In this document: positions 41,636 through 50,796 of the stretch, in pieces | How positions within the stretch are numbered: the stretch's first letter is position 1 | How the letters are laid out: every line of letters starts with the position of its first letter | Assembly: GCA_947628805.1 (NCBI GenBank) | Contig: CANRBG010000005.1 | Coordinates: 1 to 64,000, forward strand | Direction: 5' to 3' | Source of the DNA: an uncultured Oscillospiraceae bacterium | GTDB lineage: Bacteria > Bacillota > Clostridia > Oscillospirales > Oscillospiraceae | DNA: 64,000 nucleotides | Made by a program: the position numbers and the translations under genes | The notes under the pieces: model-generated | Seen by the model: the letters and a program-made list of their open reading frames with translations, nothing else | Databases searched by the model: none | Told to the model about the DNA's origin: nothing

Positions 41636-43198
41636 TTACCCCAGGCTTGCGATCAGGGACTCGGCGCAGCGAAGGCCGTCCACCGCCGCGCTCATGATCC
41701 CGCCGGCCCAGCCGGCACCCTCTCCACAGGGGTAGAGCCCTGCCACCCCGGGGGACTCAAGACTGTCCGTGCGCGGCATCCGCACCGGACTGGACGACCG
41801 GGTCTCCGGCCCCGTCAGCACCCCGTCCGCCGCCGCGAAGCCCCGCAGCTTCCGGTCGAATCGGGGCAGAGCCCCCGCCAGGGTGTCCGTAATGACCGGG
41901 GGCAGGACGCCGCGCAGGTCACAGACCGTCACCCCGGGCTCATAGGAGGGAGCCACCCGGCCAAAGGCGGGCCTGCCCCCGTGGAGGAAGCTCCCAACGG
42001 TCTGGGCCGGAGCCCGGTAGCCGCCTCCGGCTGCCTCAAAGGCCCGGCGCTCCAGCTCCCGCTGCCATTCCATCCCGCCCAGGACCCCGTCATAGGGGAA
42101 ATCCTCCGGAGCCAGAGCCGTCAGCAGGGCGGCATTGGAGTTTACATAATTTCTTTTGCTGGGGCTGGCGCCGTTTGTGCAGACCATCCCCGGCTCGCTG
42201 GCGGCGGGGACTACCTGGCCCCCGGGGCACATGCAGAAGGTATAGCACCGCCGGCCGTCGGGAAGCTGGCAGGTCAGGGCGTAATCCGCCGGCCCCAGCG
42301 CTGGATGGCCCGTGAAAGGGCCGTACTGGGCCCGGTCAATGTCTGCCTGCAGATGCTCGATGCGCACCCCCATGGCGAAGGGCTTGGGGGCCATGGGAAT
42401 AAGTTTACATAATATTTCAAACGTGTCCCGGGCGCTGTGGCCCACCGCCAGGATCAGCCGGGAGCAGGGGACGGTCTCCCGGGCGGTCACGGCCCCGGTG
42501 AGACGGCCGTTTTCCGTCTCCAGACCCAGCAGGGCCGTGGAAAAACGGACCTGGCCTCCCAGATCCACGATGCGCCGGCGGATGTTGGCGCAGACGCCGG
42601 GCAGCCGGTCCGTGCCGATGTGGGGCTTGGCGTCAAAGGTGATCTCCTCCGGCGCGCCGGCGGCGGCCAGCTGGTCCAGGACCCAGGGGATGCGCCGGTC
42701 CTTGACGCCGGTGGACAGCTTGCCGTCGGAGAAAGCCCCCGCGCCGCCCTCGCCGAACTGGATGTTGCTCTCCGGGTCCAGCGCGCCCTCCCGGCGCAGC
42801 CGCTCCACTGCCTCGGTCCGGGCGGCGGCGTCCTGGCCCCGTTCCAGCACGATGGGCCGCAGGCCCGCCAGAGCCAAGGCAAGTGCCGCGAACATCCCCG
42901 CCGGGCCGAAGCCCACCACCACTGGCCGGTCCGCCGGGATATGGGCCGGTATGGGGGGCGTGTAATCGTTGGCGGGGGCGGGGGCCGCGTCCCGGCATAG
43001 GGCCAGGGCGGAGGCCTCGTCCCGGACGGTCACGTCCAGGGTATAGACGAAGTGCACGTCCGACTTGCGCCGGGCGTCCACCGCCTTTTTGGCGATCCGC
43101 AGGCCGGTCACTTTCGTCTTCAGCGCCTGCCGGGCCCGGTCCCACAGGAGGTTCTCGTCCTCGTCCAGGCCCAGGGGCACGTTCCGCAGCCGGATCAT
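41636..43198 (-). CDS. FAD-dependent oxidoreductase (COG2509-type)
   Basis: I use ATG 43198 (520 residues), which overlaps the upstream stop as ATGA. After an N-terminal domain of about 85 residues (MIRLRNVPLGLDEDENLL) comes the FAD-binding RPVVVGFGPAGMFAALALA, then ESNIQFGEGGAGAFSDGKL and a C-terminal GLYPCGEGAGWAGGIMSAAVDG dinucleotide motif. These proteins are common in Firmicutes and lack a defined reaction. It is coupled to the next flavoprotein upstream. Confidence 0.88.
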   Translation of the reverse strand: MIRLRNVPLGLDEDENLLWDRARQALKTKVTGLRIAKKAVDARRKSDVHFVYTLDVTVRDEASALALCRDAAPAPANDYTPPIPAHIPADRPVVVGFGPAGMFAALALALAGLRPIVLERGQDAAARTEAVERLRREGALDPESNIQFGEGGAGAFSDGKLSTGVKDRRIPWVLDQLAAAGAPEEITFDAKPHIGTDRLPGVCANIRRRIVDLGGQVRFSTALLGLETENGRLTGAVTARETVPCSRLILAVGHSARDTFEILCKLIPMAPKPFAMGVRIEHLQADIDRAQYGPFTGHPALGPADYALTCQLPDGRRCYTFCMCPGGQVVPAASEPGMVCTNGASPSKRNYVNSNAALLTALAPEDFPYDGVLGGMEWQRELERRAFEAAGGGYRAPAQTVGSFLHGGRPAFGRVAPSYEPGVTVCDLRGVLPPVITDTLAGALPRFDRKLRGFAAADGVLTGPETRSSSPVRMPRTDSLESPGVAGLYPCGEGAGWAGGIMSAAVDGLRCAESLIASLG

Positions 43199-44427
43199 GG
43201 CATGTCCTCCAAAAGACCCCCGGCGGCCAGGCCCGCCAGCCGGCCGCTGGACCAAGCCCACTGCAGATTATAGCCCCCGCAGTCCCCGTCGATGTCCAGC
43301 ACCTCCCCGCAGGCGTAAAGCCCCGGCACCAGCAGGCTCTCCATGGTCTCGGGGTCGAATCCGGCGGTATCCACGCCGCCGGCAGTCACCTGGGCATCCT
43401 CAAAGCCCAGGGTCCCCAGCAGGGGCAGCTCGAACCGGCAAAGGGCCTCCGCGATCTGCTCAAGCGCCCCGTCCGACAACGCCCACAGCCGGGCGTCCTG
43501 GGGGATCTGGGCCCGACGGAGGACCGTGCGGGCGATAGCATTATGTAAAGCACCGTTTAGGAGGTTTTCCGCTTTATAATCGGAGAAATTGTCCCGTTTG
43601 GCGGACATGTATTGGAGTATGTCGATTCTGTCCATCTCCGGCAGCAGCCGCAGGAACACGGTGCAGCCGCTTCCCGCGGCGGAAGCGGTGCGGCTCAGGT
43701 CGTACACGGCGGGGCCGGTCAGGCCGTAGTCGGTGAATTGGACCTCCCCGAAGGCCGCGTCCAGTATGGCCCCGTCCCGCTCCAGGGTCAGGGCGGCCTG
43801 GGTCCGCACGCCCTTCATGGACCGGGTCCAGGCGTTGTCGGTCTTCAGCTGGACCAGAGCCGGGCGCAGCGGGGTGCAGCCGTGGCCGAAGGAGGTAAGG
43901 AGCTCGTATCCGGACCGGCCGCCGCCCAGCCGGGCGCCCGCCGCACCACCGCAGGCCACGATCAGCCTGTCCGCCTCAAAGCTCTCTCCCAGCGGGCCGG
44001 TCAGCAGGAATTTGTCCCCCCGCTTTTCCGCCCGGGCCACGGGCAGGGCGCATTCGATCTGACCGCCCCTAGCCTCCAGGGCCAGGCGCAGCACGTCCAC
44101 CACGCTGCCGGCGCTGTCGGACAGGGGATAGACCCGGCCGTCCGGTTCTGTGCGTGTCACCAGGCCCAGGGCGGCGAACCAGAGCAGGGTGGTCTCCGGG
44201 CCGAAGCGGTACAGGGCGGGACCGGCGAAGGACGGATCGACGCCGTGGTAGTTTTCCAGGGAGACGTTCCGGTTGGTCAGATTGCACCGGCCGTTGCCGG
44301 TGGCCAGAAGCTTCCGGCCCACCCGGTTCTGCCGCTCGAAGACCGTGACGCGGTTTTCCAGGCTCTCCCGGACGGACAGCGCGGCGGCCAGGCCGGACGC
44401 GCCCCCGCCGATGATGGCGATATCCAA
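43195..44427 (-). CDS. HI0933/BaiN-like flavoprotein
   Basis: I favour the TTG at 44427 because AAAGGGGGATCACC lies before it, while ATG 44445 has no ribosome site. The product has the Rossmann motif DIAIIGGGASGLAAALSV, RVGRKLLATGNGRCNLTN and the C-terminal LYACGEVLDIDGDCGGYNLQWAWSSG. BaiN-family members include bile-acid-modifying flavoproteins, but most are uncharacterised, so no reaction should be assumed. It forms a two-gene operon with the COG2509 protein. Confidence 0.88.
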   Translation of the reverse strand: MDIAIIGGGASGLAAALSVRESLENRVTVFERQNRVGRKLLATGNGRCNLTNRNVSLENYHGVDPSFAGPALYRFGPETTLLWFAALGLVTRTEPDGRVYPLSDSAGSVVDVLRLALEARGGQIECALPVARAEKRGDKFLLTGPLGESFEADRLIVACGGAAGARLGGGRSGYELLTSFGHGCTPLRPALVQLKTDNAWTRSMKGVRTQAALTLERDGAILDAAFGEVQFTDYGLTGPAVYDLSRTASAAGSGCTVFLRLLPEMDRIDILQYMSAKRDNFSDYKAENLLNGALHNAIARTVLRRAQIPQDARLWALSDGALEQIAEALCRFELPLLGTLGFEDAQVTAGGVDTAGFDPETMESLLVPGLYACGEVLDIDGDCGGYNLQWAWSSGRLAGLAAGGLLEDMP

Positions 44428-44446
44428 TGGTGATCCCCCTTTCATG

Positions 44447-44485
44447 TAAAAACGCGGACGAAGGGGGCGCCCTCGTCCGTGTTTG
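44447..44485 (-). terminator. terminator after the 67-residue protein gene
   Basis: Complementary CGGACGA/TCGTCCG arms extended by A-T pairs, with a T run on the minus strand, lie between the 67-codon gene and the flavoprotein operon. Confidence 0.6.
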
Positions 44486-44493
44486 CGTTTATG

Positions 44494-44697
44494 TTACTGA
44501 CGGCTGTAATACTCGTCCAACTGCTGCTGCTCGTCATTGACCAGCCACCGGGTGGCCAGCAGGTAACGGTCGTTGTAATAGCCGACCCGGACCCGGTGGA
44601 AATACTGCTTTGGGTCGTTGAGGAAGTCGGCTATCTTTTCGCCCCGGACGATCCTTTTCGCATCCACCATGATGCGTTCTCTCGTTTTCAGTGCCAT
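44494..44697 (-). CDS. small conserved-looking protein, 67 residues, unknown function
   Basis: The product begins MALKTRERIMVDAKRIVRGEK and ends in a Gln/Tyr-rich tail (DEQQQLDEYYSRQ). It is mixed-charge with no membrane segment. GGGAGGTGACGG precedes the ATG at a good distance and a terminator follows, so it is a separate, probably expressed gene. I do not recognise the family. Confidence 0.65.
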   Translation of the reverse strand: MALKTRERIMVDAKRIVRGEKIADFLNDPKQYFHRVRVGYYNDRYLLATRWLVNDEQQQLDEYYSRQ

Positions 44698-44766
44698 AGG
44701 CCGTCACCTCCCGAACGGGTCCATGATATCACAGCCGCCCGGCCATTGTCAATGGAATGGGCTTCC

Positions 44767-46143
44767 TTACAGCTTCAGTATCGCCGTGGCGAAGCGGAAG
44801 TAGATCAGCAGGCTCAGCGCGTCCACGATGGTGGTGATGAACGGCGAGCTCATGACCGCCGGGTCGAAGCCCAGCTTCTCCGCCAGCATGGGCAGCGTGC
44901 AGCCCACAAGCTTTGCGCACAGGATGGTGCACACCATGGTCAGGCAGATCACCGCCGCCACGGGCACGGTGATGGCAGCGTTGTGGAAGAGCATCCCGTC
45001 TACCAGCAGCAGTTTCACGAAATTCACCGCCGCCAGGGCCGTGCCACAGACCACCGCTACCCGGATCTCCTTCCATACCACCCGGAAAAAGTCGGAGAAT
45101 TCGATGTCATTCAGACTGATGCCGCGTATGACCGTGACGCTGGCCTGGGAGCCGGAGTTGCCGCCGGTGTCCATCAGCATGGGGATATAGGCCGTCAGCA
45201 CCGTGGCTGCCGCCAGGGCGTTTTCAAAGCTGGCGATGATCTGGCCGGTAAAGGTGGCGGAGATCATCAAAAGCAGCAGCCAGGGGAACCGGGCCTTGAA
45301 GGTCTCCCAGACGGAGGTCTTCAGGTATGGCTTGTCGGTGGGCGTCACGCCGCCCATGATCTCAATGTCCTCGGTGGTCTCCGTCTCCAGAACGTCCAAA
45401 GCGTCGTCAACGGTGATGATGCCCACCAGGCGGTTTTCGTTGTCCACCACCGGCAGGACCGTCAGGTCGTACTTGGCGAACATGGCCGTGGCGTCCTCCT
45501 GGTCCAGCAGGGTGCCCACGGAGATCACGTTGTCCTCCATCACGTCGGAGACGACCTCGTCCTCCTCCGACAGGATCAGGGTCCGGATGGAGACCGTGCC
45601 CAGCAGGTGCCGGCCGTCGTCGATGACGTAGCAGATGTTGATGGTCTCCTTGTCCGTGCCGGTGCGGCGGATGCGCTTGATGGCGTCGGCCACGGTCATG
45701 GTGGGCAGCAGGTCCACGTACTCCGTGGTCATCAGCGACCCGGCGGAGTCGTCCGGGTACTTGAGGATGTTGTTGATGAGCCGCCGGGTCTCCGGATCCG
45801 CCTGCTTCAGGATGCGCCGGACCACGTTGGCGGGCATTTCTTCCACCAGGTCCACCGCGTCGTCCACGTAAAGCTCGTCCACGACCTCCTTCAGCTCACT
45901 GTCCGAAAAGCCTTGGATCAGCAGCTCCTGGCTGTCCGGGTCCATCTCCACGAAGGTCTCCGCCGCCTCGTCCTTGGGCAGCAGCCGAAATAAAAGCGGC
46001 AGCAGATGCTCGTCCAGTTCGTCGAACAGGGCGGCTGTGTCCGCCGGGTTCATGGTCACCAATACGTCCCGCAGAGCGGGATATTTTTTTTGTTCGGCCA
46101 GAGCGACGATGGTGTCCTCCAGCGACAGATTGCGTTCAGCCAT
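44767..46143 (-). CDS. mgtE: magnesium transporter MgtE
   Basis: The 458-residue protein has the N-terminal MgtE superhelical domain (about 1-130), two CBS domains (about 135-255, with STLVT-like TEYVDLLPTMTVADAIKRIR) and a five-helix pore domain with GNSGSQASVTVIRGI and the end PAVMSSPFITTIVDALSLLIYF. The cytoplasmic domains sense Mg2+ and gate the channel. GGAGGAAGGACGACT precedes the ATG. A long structured leader with a short ORF lies upstream and may regulate it. Confidence 0.96.
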   Translation of the reverse strand: MAERNLSLEDTIVALAEQKKYPALRDVLVTMNPADTAALFDELDEHLLPLLFRLLPKDEAAETFVEMDPDSQELLIQGFSDSELKEVVDELYVDDAVDLVEEMPANVVRRILKQADPETRRLINNILKYPDDSAGSLMTTEYVDLLPTMTVADAIKRIRRTGTDKETINICYVIDDGRHLLGTVSIRTLILSEEDEVVSDVMEDNVISVGTLLDQEDATAMFAKYDLTVLPVVDNENRLVGIITVDDALDVLETETTEDIEIMGGVTPTDKPYLKTSVWETFKARFPWLLLLMISATFTGQIIASFENALAAATVLTAYIPMLMDTGGNSGSQASVTVIRGISLNDIEFSDFFRVVWKEIRVAVVCGTALAAVNFVKLLLVDGMLFHNAAITVPVAAVICLTMVCTILCAKLVGCTLPMLAEKLGFDPAVMSSPFITTIVDALSLLIYFRFATAILKL

Positions 46144-46197
46144 AGTCGTCCTTCCTCCTTTTTAGGTGTTCGGAAGGCACAAAAAGGCCGTCAGGCG
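46144..46197 (-). promoter_or_regulatory. 3' half of mgtE leader hairpin
   Basis: On the minus strand GGCCTTTTTGTGCC here pairs with GGCACAAAACGAGGCC inside the leader ORF (46198-46263). An inner hairpin GCGGGCG/CGCCCGC overlaps the ORF stop. Translation of the ORF would melt this structure, which suggests coupling between leader translation and mgtE expression. Confidence 0.5.
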
Positions 46198-46263
46198 CTA
46201 GCGGGCGATGGACGCCCGCCGCATTCGGCCTCGTTTTGTGCCGGTACTGTTACCAGCGTCCAT
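46198..46263 (-). CDS. possible leader peptide of mgtE (21 residues)
   Basis: ATG at 46263 follows AAAGGAAGTGAGACG and the frame ends TAG at 46198. The peptide is short and Arg-rich (MDAGNSTGTKRGRMRR..). Its codons form one side of the large leader hairpin. The good ribosome site and placement favour a regulatory ORF; the amino acid sequence itself need not matter. Confidence 0.45.
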   Translation of the reverse strand: MDAGNSTGTKRGRMRRASIAR

Positions 46264-46281
46264 CGTCTCACTTCCTTTCTG

Positions 46282-46480
46282 CAGCGGGTCTGTTTCCGCG
46301 ATACTTCGTCAGACGGCTTGGAAATACACAAAGTATTCCCCGCGCCGTCTTTCTCGTCTCGCGAAAACATCCCTCGCTGCGGTCTGTGGTACTTCGTCAG
46401 ACGGCTTGGAAATACACAAAGTATTCCCCGCGCCGTCTTTCTCGCCTCACAAAAAACATCCCGCGTTACGGTTTATCAGA
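46282..46480. repeat. two tandem 88-bp repeats with nested hairpins
   Basis: An identical 55-bp core occurs at 46302-46356 and 46390-46444; the following 30 bases are also similar but diverged. Each core folds as AGACGGC..GCCGTCT enclosing GGAAATAC..GTATTCC. The pair lies between the HAD phosphatase stop and the mgtE leader. No gene is visible. Confidence 0.85.
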
Positions 46481-46501
46481 TATCCCGGTCAAAGAACCAT
46501 G

Positions 46502-47146
46502 TCAGCCCAGCAGGATGGTGCGCAGATCCTCCACCGTATCGGCGATGAAGTCCGCGCCGGCGGCGGTCAGCTCCTCCCGGCCGCCGTAGCCGTAGCATAC
46601 CCCTATGCAGGGGATGGCGCACTCGTGGGCGCCCGCCACGTCGTACAGCCGGTCGCCCACCATCACGGCCTTCGCCATGTCCGCGCCGCAGGTCCTCTCC
46701 GCATAGCGGATCACATCCGTCTTGGTGTTGTCGCCGCTGGGCTGACTGCCGGAGATGATCTCGAAATAAGGCAGCAGCCCAAACTTTTCCGCGATCCGGG
46801 TGGAAAAGCCCGTGGGCTTGGTGGTGGCCATATAGAGCTTACATCCGGCGGCGCGCAGGTCCCGGAGCAACTCTGGGATGCCGGGGTAGACCTGGTTTTC
46901 AAAAAGGCCAACCGTGCTGAAATACTCCCGGTAGGTGGTCAGAAAACGGGTCGCCGTGTCGTGGTCCATGCCCCAGAATTCCTCATAGCTCTTGGGCATG
47001 GGAGGGCCGATGAACTTATAATAATCCTCATTCCGCCCCGGGTCAAGACCCCACTTTTTCCGGGCGTAGATGATGGAGTTGGTGATGCCCAGGGCGGGGT
47101 CCGTCAAAGTCCCGTCCAGGTCGAAAAAAATGTGTTCGTATTTCAT
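46502..47146 (-). CDS. HAD-family phosphatase (phosphoglycolate phosphatase-like)
   Basis: The 214-residue protein has HAD motif I FFDLDGTLTDPALGI, motif II TTKPTG, and motif III/IV VMVGDRLYDVAGAHE. The cap and length fit the Gph/PGP branch, which hydrolyses small sugar or glycolyl phosphates. The start overlaps the stop of the nucleoside ABC permease gene, so it is likely part of that operon, perhaps dephosphorylating a nucleotide or sugar phosphate from salvage. Confidence 0.9.
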   Translation of the reverse strand: MKYEHIFFDLDGTLTDPALGITNSIIYARKKWGLDPGRNEDYYKFIGPPMPKSYEEFWGMDHDTATRFLTTYREYFSTVGLFENQVYPGIPELLRDLRAAGCKLYMATTKPTGFSTRIAEKFGLLPYFEIISGSQPSGDNTKTDVIRYAERTCGADMAKAVMVGDRLYDVAGAHECAIPCIGVCYGYGGREELTAAGADFIADTVEDLRTILLG

Positions 47147-48129
47147 TATCGCTCCTCACGGAAGTAGCTCAGCCCAAGGCTTTTCGGCGGCTGCGATTCC
47201 TTGGACCGGCGCAGACTCACCGCCACCAGCACGATGATGGTGACGATATACGGCAGCATCTTGAAAAGCTCGATGCTGGCCCGGCTCAGGCCGGAGATGT
47301 AGTTGTAGGCCCAGTAGAGCACACCGAACAGGTACGCCGACCAGATGGCCCGGGCTGGCCGCCAGGTGGCGAAGATCACCAGGGCCACCGCCAGCCACCC
47401 CAGCGCCTCGATGGTACCGTCGGTGGACCAGGTGCCCTTGATGTAATCCATGGCATAATATAGCCCGCCCAGACCGGATATGCCCGCGCCCACGCAGGTG
47501 GCCAGGTACTTGTAGCGGATCACGTTCACACCCGCCGCGTCGGCTGTGGCCGGGTCCTCGCCCACGGCCCGCAGATTGAGGCCAACCCGGGAGCGGTTCA
47601 AAAACCAGCTGGCCAGCACTGCCAGGATGATGGCCAGATAGGCCATGAAGCCAAAGGAGAACAGCAGCTGTCCCACCTGACCAAGTCCCGACAGGGTGTG
47701 GGAGTAGGCCCGGTAGGCCCGGCTGGTGACCGCCACGCTGATCTGGCCCACGCCGCCGGCCAGGGCGTTCAGGCTGCCGCCGAACAGGTTTGCCAGGCCC
47801 GCCCCGAAGATGGTCAGCGTCAGGCCCGTCACGTTCTGGTTGGCCCGCAGGGTGATGGTCAAAAAGGCGTAGATGAGCCCGCCCAGCATGGAGGCGGCCA
47901 CCGCCGCCAGAAAGCTGATCACAAGACCCACCCAGCCGATGGGCGCCGCCGCGTGCATCTCATAGAAGAACGCCGCCGCCAGGCCGGCGATGCCCCCCAG
48001 GTACATGATGCCGGGCACCCCCAGGTTCAGGTTGCCGGACTTCTCCGTGATGATCTCGCCCAGGGCGCCGTAGAGGATCACCGTGCCGAACACGATGGCG
48101 TTGGTGAGCAGGGAAATGAGCTGTGTCAT
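47146..48129 (-). CDS. nucleoside-type ABC transporter permease 2
   Basis: The 327-residue permease has about nine hydrophobic segments. LYGALGEIITEKSGNLNLGVPGIMYLGGI and LNLRAVGEDPATADAAGVNVIRYKYLATCVGAGISGLGG are typical of the BPD_transp_2 permeases in BMP/nucleoside systems. It overlaps permease 1 by four bases. With the ATPase and BMP protein upstream it makes a full nucleoside importer. Confidence 0.93.
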   Translation of the reverse strand: MTQLISLLTNAIVFGTVILYGALGEIITEKSGNLNLGVPGIMYLGGIAGLAAAFFYEMHAAAPIGWVGLVISFLAAVAASMLGGLIYAFLTITLRANQNVTGLTLTIFGAGLANLFGGSLNALAGGVGQISVAVTSRAYRAYSHTLSGLGQVGQLLFSFGFMAYLAIILAVLASWFLNRSRVGLNLRAVGEDPATADAAGVNVIRYKYLATCVGAGISGLGGLYYAMDYIKGTWSTDGTIEALGWLAVALVIFATWRPARAIWSAYLFGVLYWAYNYISGLSRASIELFKMLPYIVTIIVLVAVSLRRSKESQPPKSLGLSYFREER

Positions 48130-49232
48130 GCCTGCACCTCCTCATTGTTCCGGCCGTGAGAGCGGAAACGGACGGTGTATTGGATGAAGAACTCGCTTCC
48201 CAGCAGGAAGAAAAGGATGATGCCTGTGACCACGTCGGAGGCGTAGTCGTTCAGGTGGAACTGGGAGGCGATCTGCACGGCTCCCTTTTCCAGGAACACC
48301 AGCAGCAGGGCGATGAGCACCATGACGAAGGTGTTGAACTTTGCCATCCAGGCCACGATGATGGCGGTGAAACCCCGGCCGCCGGCGGTACTGGTGGAGA
48401 TGGTGTGGCTGGCGCCCGCCACGGCGATGAAGCCGGAAAGTCCACATACCGCCCCGGACAGGGCCATGGTGCGCACGATCACCCGCTTGACGGAGATGCC
48501 AGCGTACCGGGCCGTGTTCTCGCTCTCGCCCACAACGGAGATCTCGTAGCCGTGCTTGGTGTATTTCAGGTACAGATACATAGCCACGGTCAGGACCAGC
48601 ACGATGACCACGTTCAGCAGATACTGCTTGCCAAACAGCGCGGGCAGCCACCCGGCCTGGGTCTGTTGGTTGATGACGCCCACGGAGTTGGAGCCCTTGG
48701 GGTTTTCCCACAGGGCCACCAGAAAACAGGTGATCTGGATGGCGATGTAGTTCATCATCAGGGTGAACAGGGTCTCGTTGGTGTTCCACCGGGCCTTGAA
48801 AAGGGCCGGTATCACGCCCCAGAGCGCCCCTGCGGCGACGCTGGCCACCGTGCTGACGAGAAGCAGCTGGAAAGTGGACAGGGCCCCGCCGCCATAGATG
48901 AGCACCGCCGCCGTGGCGCAGCCGCCCATCAGCATCTGGCCCTCCGCGCCCACGTTCCAGAAGCGCATCATGAACGCCGGGGCCAGCCCCACGCCGATGC
49001 ACAGCAGGATGGACGCGTCCCGGGCGGTGACCCAGGCCCGGCGGGGGGAGCCGAAGGCCCCCTCCCACATGGCCGCGTATACCTTTACCGGGTTCAGCTT
49101 CGTAATGGAGTAGATGAACAGCGCGCTGACCAGCAGCGCCAGCACTGCCGCCGCCAGCCGGATACACCAAGCCCGCCACCAGACAAGACCGTCCCGGCGG
49201 GCGATGTGGATAAGAGGTTCGTGATTGGTCAT
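48126..49232 (-). CDS. nucleoside-type ABC transporter permease 1
   Basis: I use ATG 49232 (368 residues), preceded by GGGAGGCAGGCGC. It has about nine to ten membrane segments with MRFWNVGAEGQMLMGG and ARYAGISVKRVIVRTMALSGAVCGLSG, the usual motifs of the first permease. It overlaps the ATPase gene upstream and permease 2 downstream, so translation of the set is coupled. Confidence 0.93.
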   Translation of the reverse strand: MTNHEPLIHIARRDGLVWWRAWCIRLAAAVLALLVSALFIYSITKLNPVKVYAAMWEGAFGSPRRAWVTARDASILLCIGVGLAPAFMMRFWNVGAEGQMLMGGCATAAVLIYGGGALSTFQLLLVSTVASVAAGALWGVIPALFKARWNTNETLFTLMMNYIAIQITCFLVALWENPKGSNSVGVINQQTQAGWLPALFGKQYLLNVVIVLVLTVAMYLYLKYTKHGYEISVVGESENTARYAGISVKRVIVRTMALSGAVCGLSGFIAVAGASHTISTSTAGGRGFTAIIVAWMAKFNTFVMVLIALLLVFLEKGAVQIASQFHLNDYASDVVTGIILFFLLGSEFFIQYTVRFRSHGRNNEEVQA

Positions 49233-50770
49233 GCGCCTGCCTCCCTGCGGAAATTGGTCATGAGATAGCCCACCTGCTCCTTGGTGGCGGTCCGGCCGTC
49301 CACGATATCGTTGAGCCGGCCGCCGCACAGTACCGCGATTCGGTCGCATAGCTGCAGCAGCACGTCCAGGTCCTCGCCTACGTAGATGACCGCCACGCCG
49401 GCCTTTTTCTGCTCGTTCAGCAGCCGGTAGATGGTGTAGGAGGTGTTGATGTCCAGGCCCCGGACCGCATAGGCGCTCATGAGCACCGTGGGGTGCAGGG
49501 CGATCTCACGGCCCACCAGGACCTTTTGTACGTTGCCGCCGGACAGCTGGCGAACCGGCGTCTCGATGCTGGGGGTCACCACCTCCAGCTCCCGGACGAT
49601 GTCCCGGGCCATGTCGTAGGGCCGCCGCCGCTCCACCAGCGGGGACTTGCCGGAGCGGTATTCCTTCAGCATCATGTTGCCGGCGATGTTCATGCTGGCC
49701 ACCAGGCCCATGCCCAGCCGGTCCTCCGGCACGAAGGCCAGCCGGATGCCTCGGTCGCTGACGGCCCGGGGTCCCAGGCCCAGGAGCTCCTCCGCCGGAC
49801 CCTCCGGCCCGGTGGGCCGGTACTTGATGCTGGAACCGGACACGGCCGGCTGCAGGCCGGCGATGGCCTCCAAAAGCTCCTTCTGGCCGCAGCCGGAGAT
49901 GCCGGCCACGCCCAGGATCTCCCCGGCGTATACGTCCAGGTTGATGTCGTCCAGGCGGGTGACCCCGTCCTTGTCCCGGACAGTCAGGTTCCGGATCTCC
50001 AGCCGCCGCTGGGGGCTGGCCGGTTCGTCCCGCTGGATGTTCAGCGTCACGGTCCGGCCCACCATCATATCCGTCAGGGCCCGGACGTCCGCCTTGGCGG
50101 TGTCCATGTCGCCGATGTACTCGCCCTTGCGCAGCACCGTCACCCGGTCGGATATCTCCAATACCTCGTTCAGCTTGTGGGTGATGATGATGATGCTCTT
50201 GCCGTCGTCGCGCATGTTGCGCATGACCGCGAAGAGCTTTTCCGTCTCCTGAGGGGTCAGCACCGCGGTGGGCTCGTCCAAAATGAGTATCTCAGCGCCC
50301 CGGTACAGGGTCTTGACGATCTCCAGTGTCTGCTTTTCCGATACGGACATATCGTAGATCTTCTTGTCCGGGTCCACATCAAAGCCATAACGGTCGCAGA
50401 TCTGGCGGACCTTGGCGGCGATGGCCTTGCGGTCCACCATCACGCCCCCGGGCAGGCCCAGGGCGATGTTCTCCGCCGCGGTCAGCACGTCCACCAGCTT
50501 GAAATGCTGGTGCACCATGCCGATGCCCAGCTCGTACGCGTCGTGGGGGGAGGCGATGGTCACCTCCCGGCCGTTGATGTAGATCTGCCCGCTGTCGGGA
50601 AAATAGATGCCGGAGAGCATGTTCATCAGGGTGGTCTTGCCGCTGCCGTTCTCGCCCAGCAGAGACAGGATCTCCCCCTTGCGCAGCTCCAGATACACCT
50701 TGTCGTTGGCCGTCACGTGGCCGAAGGTCTTGGTGACGTTCACCATCCGGACGGCGAATTCCTCTGCCAT
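49229..50770 (-). CDS. nucleoside-type ABC transporter ATP-binding protein (duplicated domains)
   Basis: I use ATG 50770 after CGAGGAGGTTTATCC, giving 513 residues with two ABC domains. The first has Walker A LLGENGSGKTTLMNML, signature MSVSEKQTLEIVKTL and Walker B ILILDEPTAVLTPQE. The second is degenerate: VAGISGCGQKELLEAI, signature LSGGNVQKVLVGREIALHPTVLMSAYAVRGLD with Ser-Ala where Asp-Glu is usual. This asymmetry is normal for RbsA/NupO-like proteins. It powers the two permeases. Confidence 0.94.
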   Translation of the reverse strand: MAEEFAVRMVNVTKTFGHVTANDKVYLELRKGEILSLLGENGSGKTTLMNMLSGIYFPDSGQIYINGREVTIASPHDAYELGIGMVHQHFKLVDVLTAAENIALGLPGGVMVDRKAIAAKVRQICDRYGFDVDPDKKIYDMSVSEKQTLEIVKTLYRGAEILILDEPTAVLTPQETEKLFAVMRNMRDDGKSIIIITHKLNEVLEISDRVTVLRKGEYIGDMDTAKADVRALTDMMVGRTVTLNIQRDEPASPQRRLEIRNLTVRDKDGVTRLDDINLDVYAGEILGVAGISGCGQKELLEAIAGLQPAVSGSSIKYRPTGPEGPAEELLGLGPRAVSDRGIRLAFVPEDRLGMGLVASMNIAGNMMLKEYRSGKSPLVERRRPYDMARDIVRELEVVTPSIETPVRQLSGGNVQKVLVGREIALHPTVLMSAYAVRGLDINTSYTIYRLLNEQKKAGVAVIYVGEDLDVLLQLCDRIAVLCGGRLNDIVDGRTATKEQVGYLMTNFRREAGA

Positions 50771-50796
50771 GGATAAACCTCCTCGGTAGGGTATAA

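Noticed and set aside
46282-46480. CRISPR array
   Set aside because: Only two copies, each 55 bp with an internal nested hairpin and a similar rather than unique intervening stretch; no cas genes nearby.
46144-46500. M-box magnesium riboswitch before mgtE
   Set aside because: The region is structured but lacks recognisable M-box conserved stretches; tandem repeats and a leader ORF explain the visible structure better.
49229-50770. Degenerate second ABC domain as a damaged gene
   Set aside because: Loss of the canonical Walker B acidic residues in the second half is usual for RbsA/NupO-like duplicated ATPases; the frame is intact.
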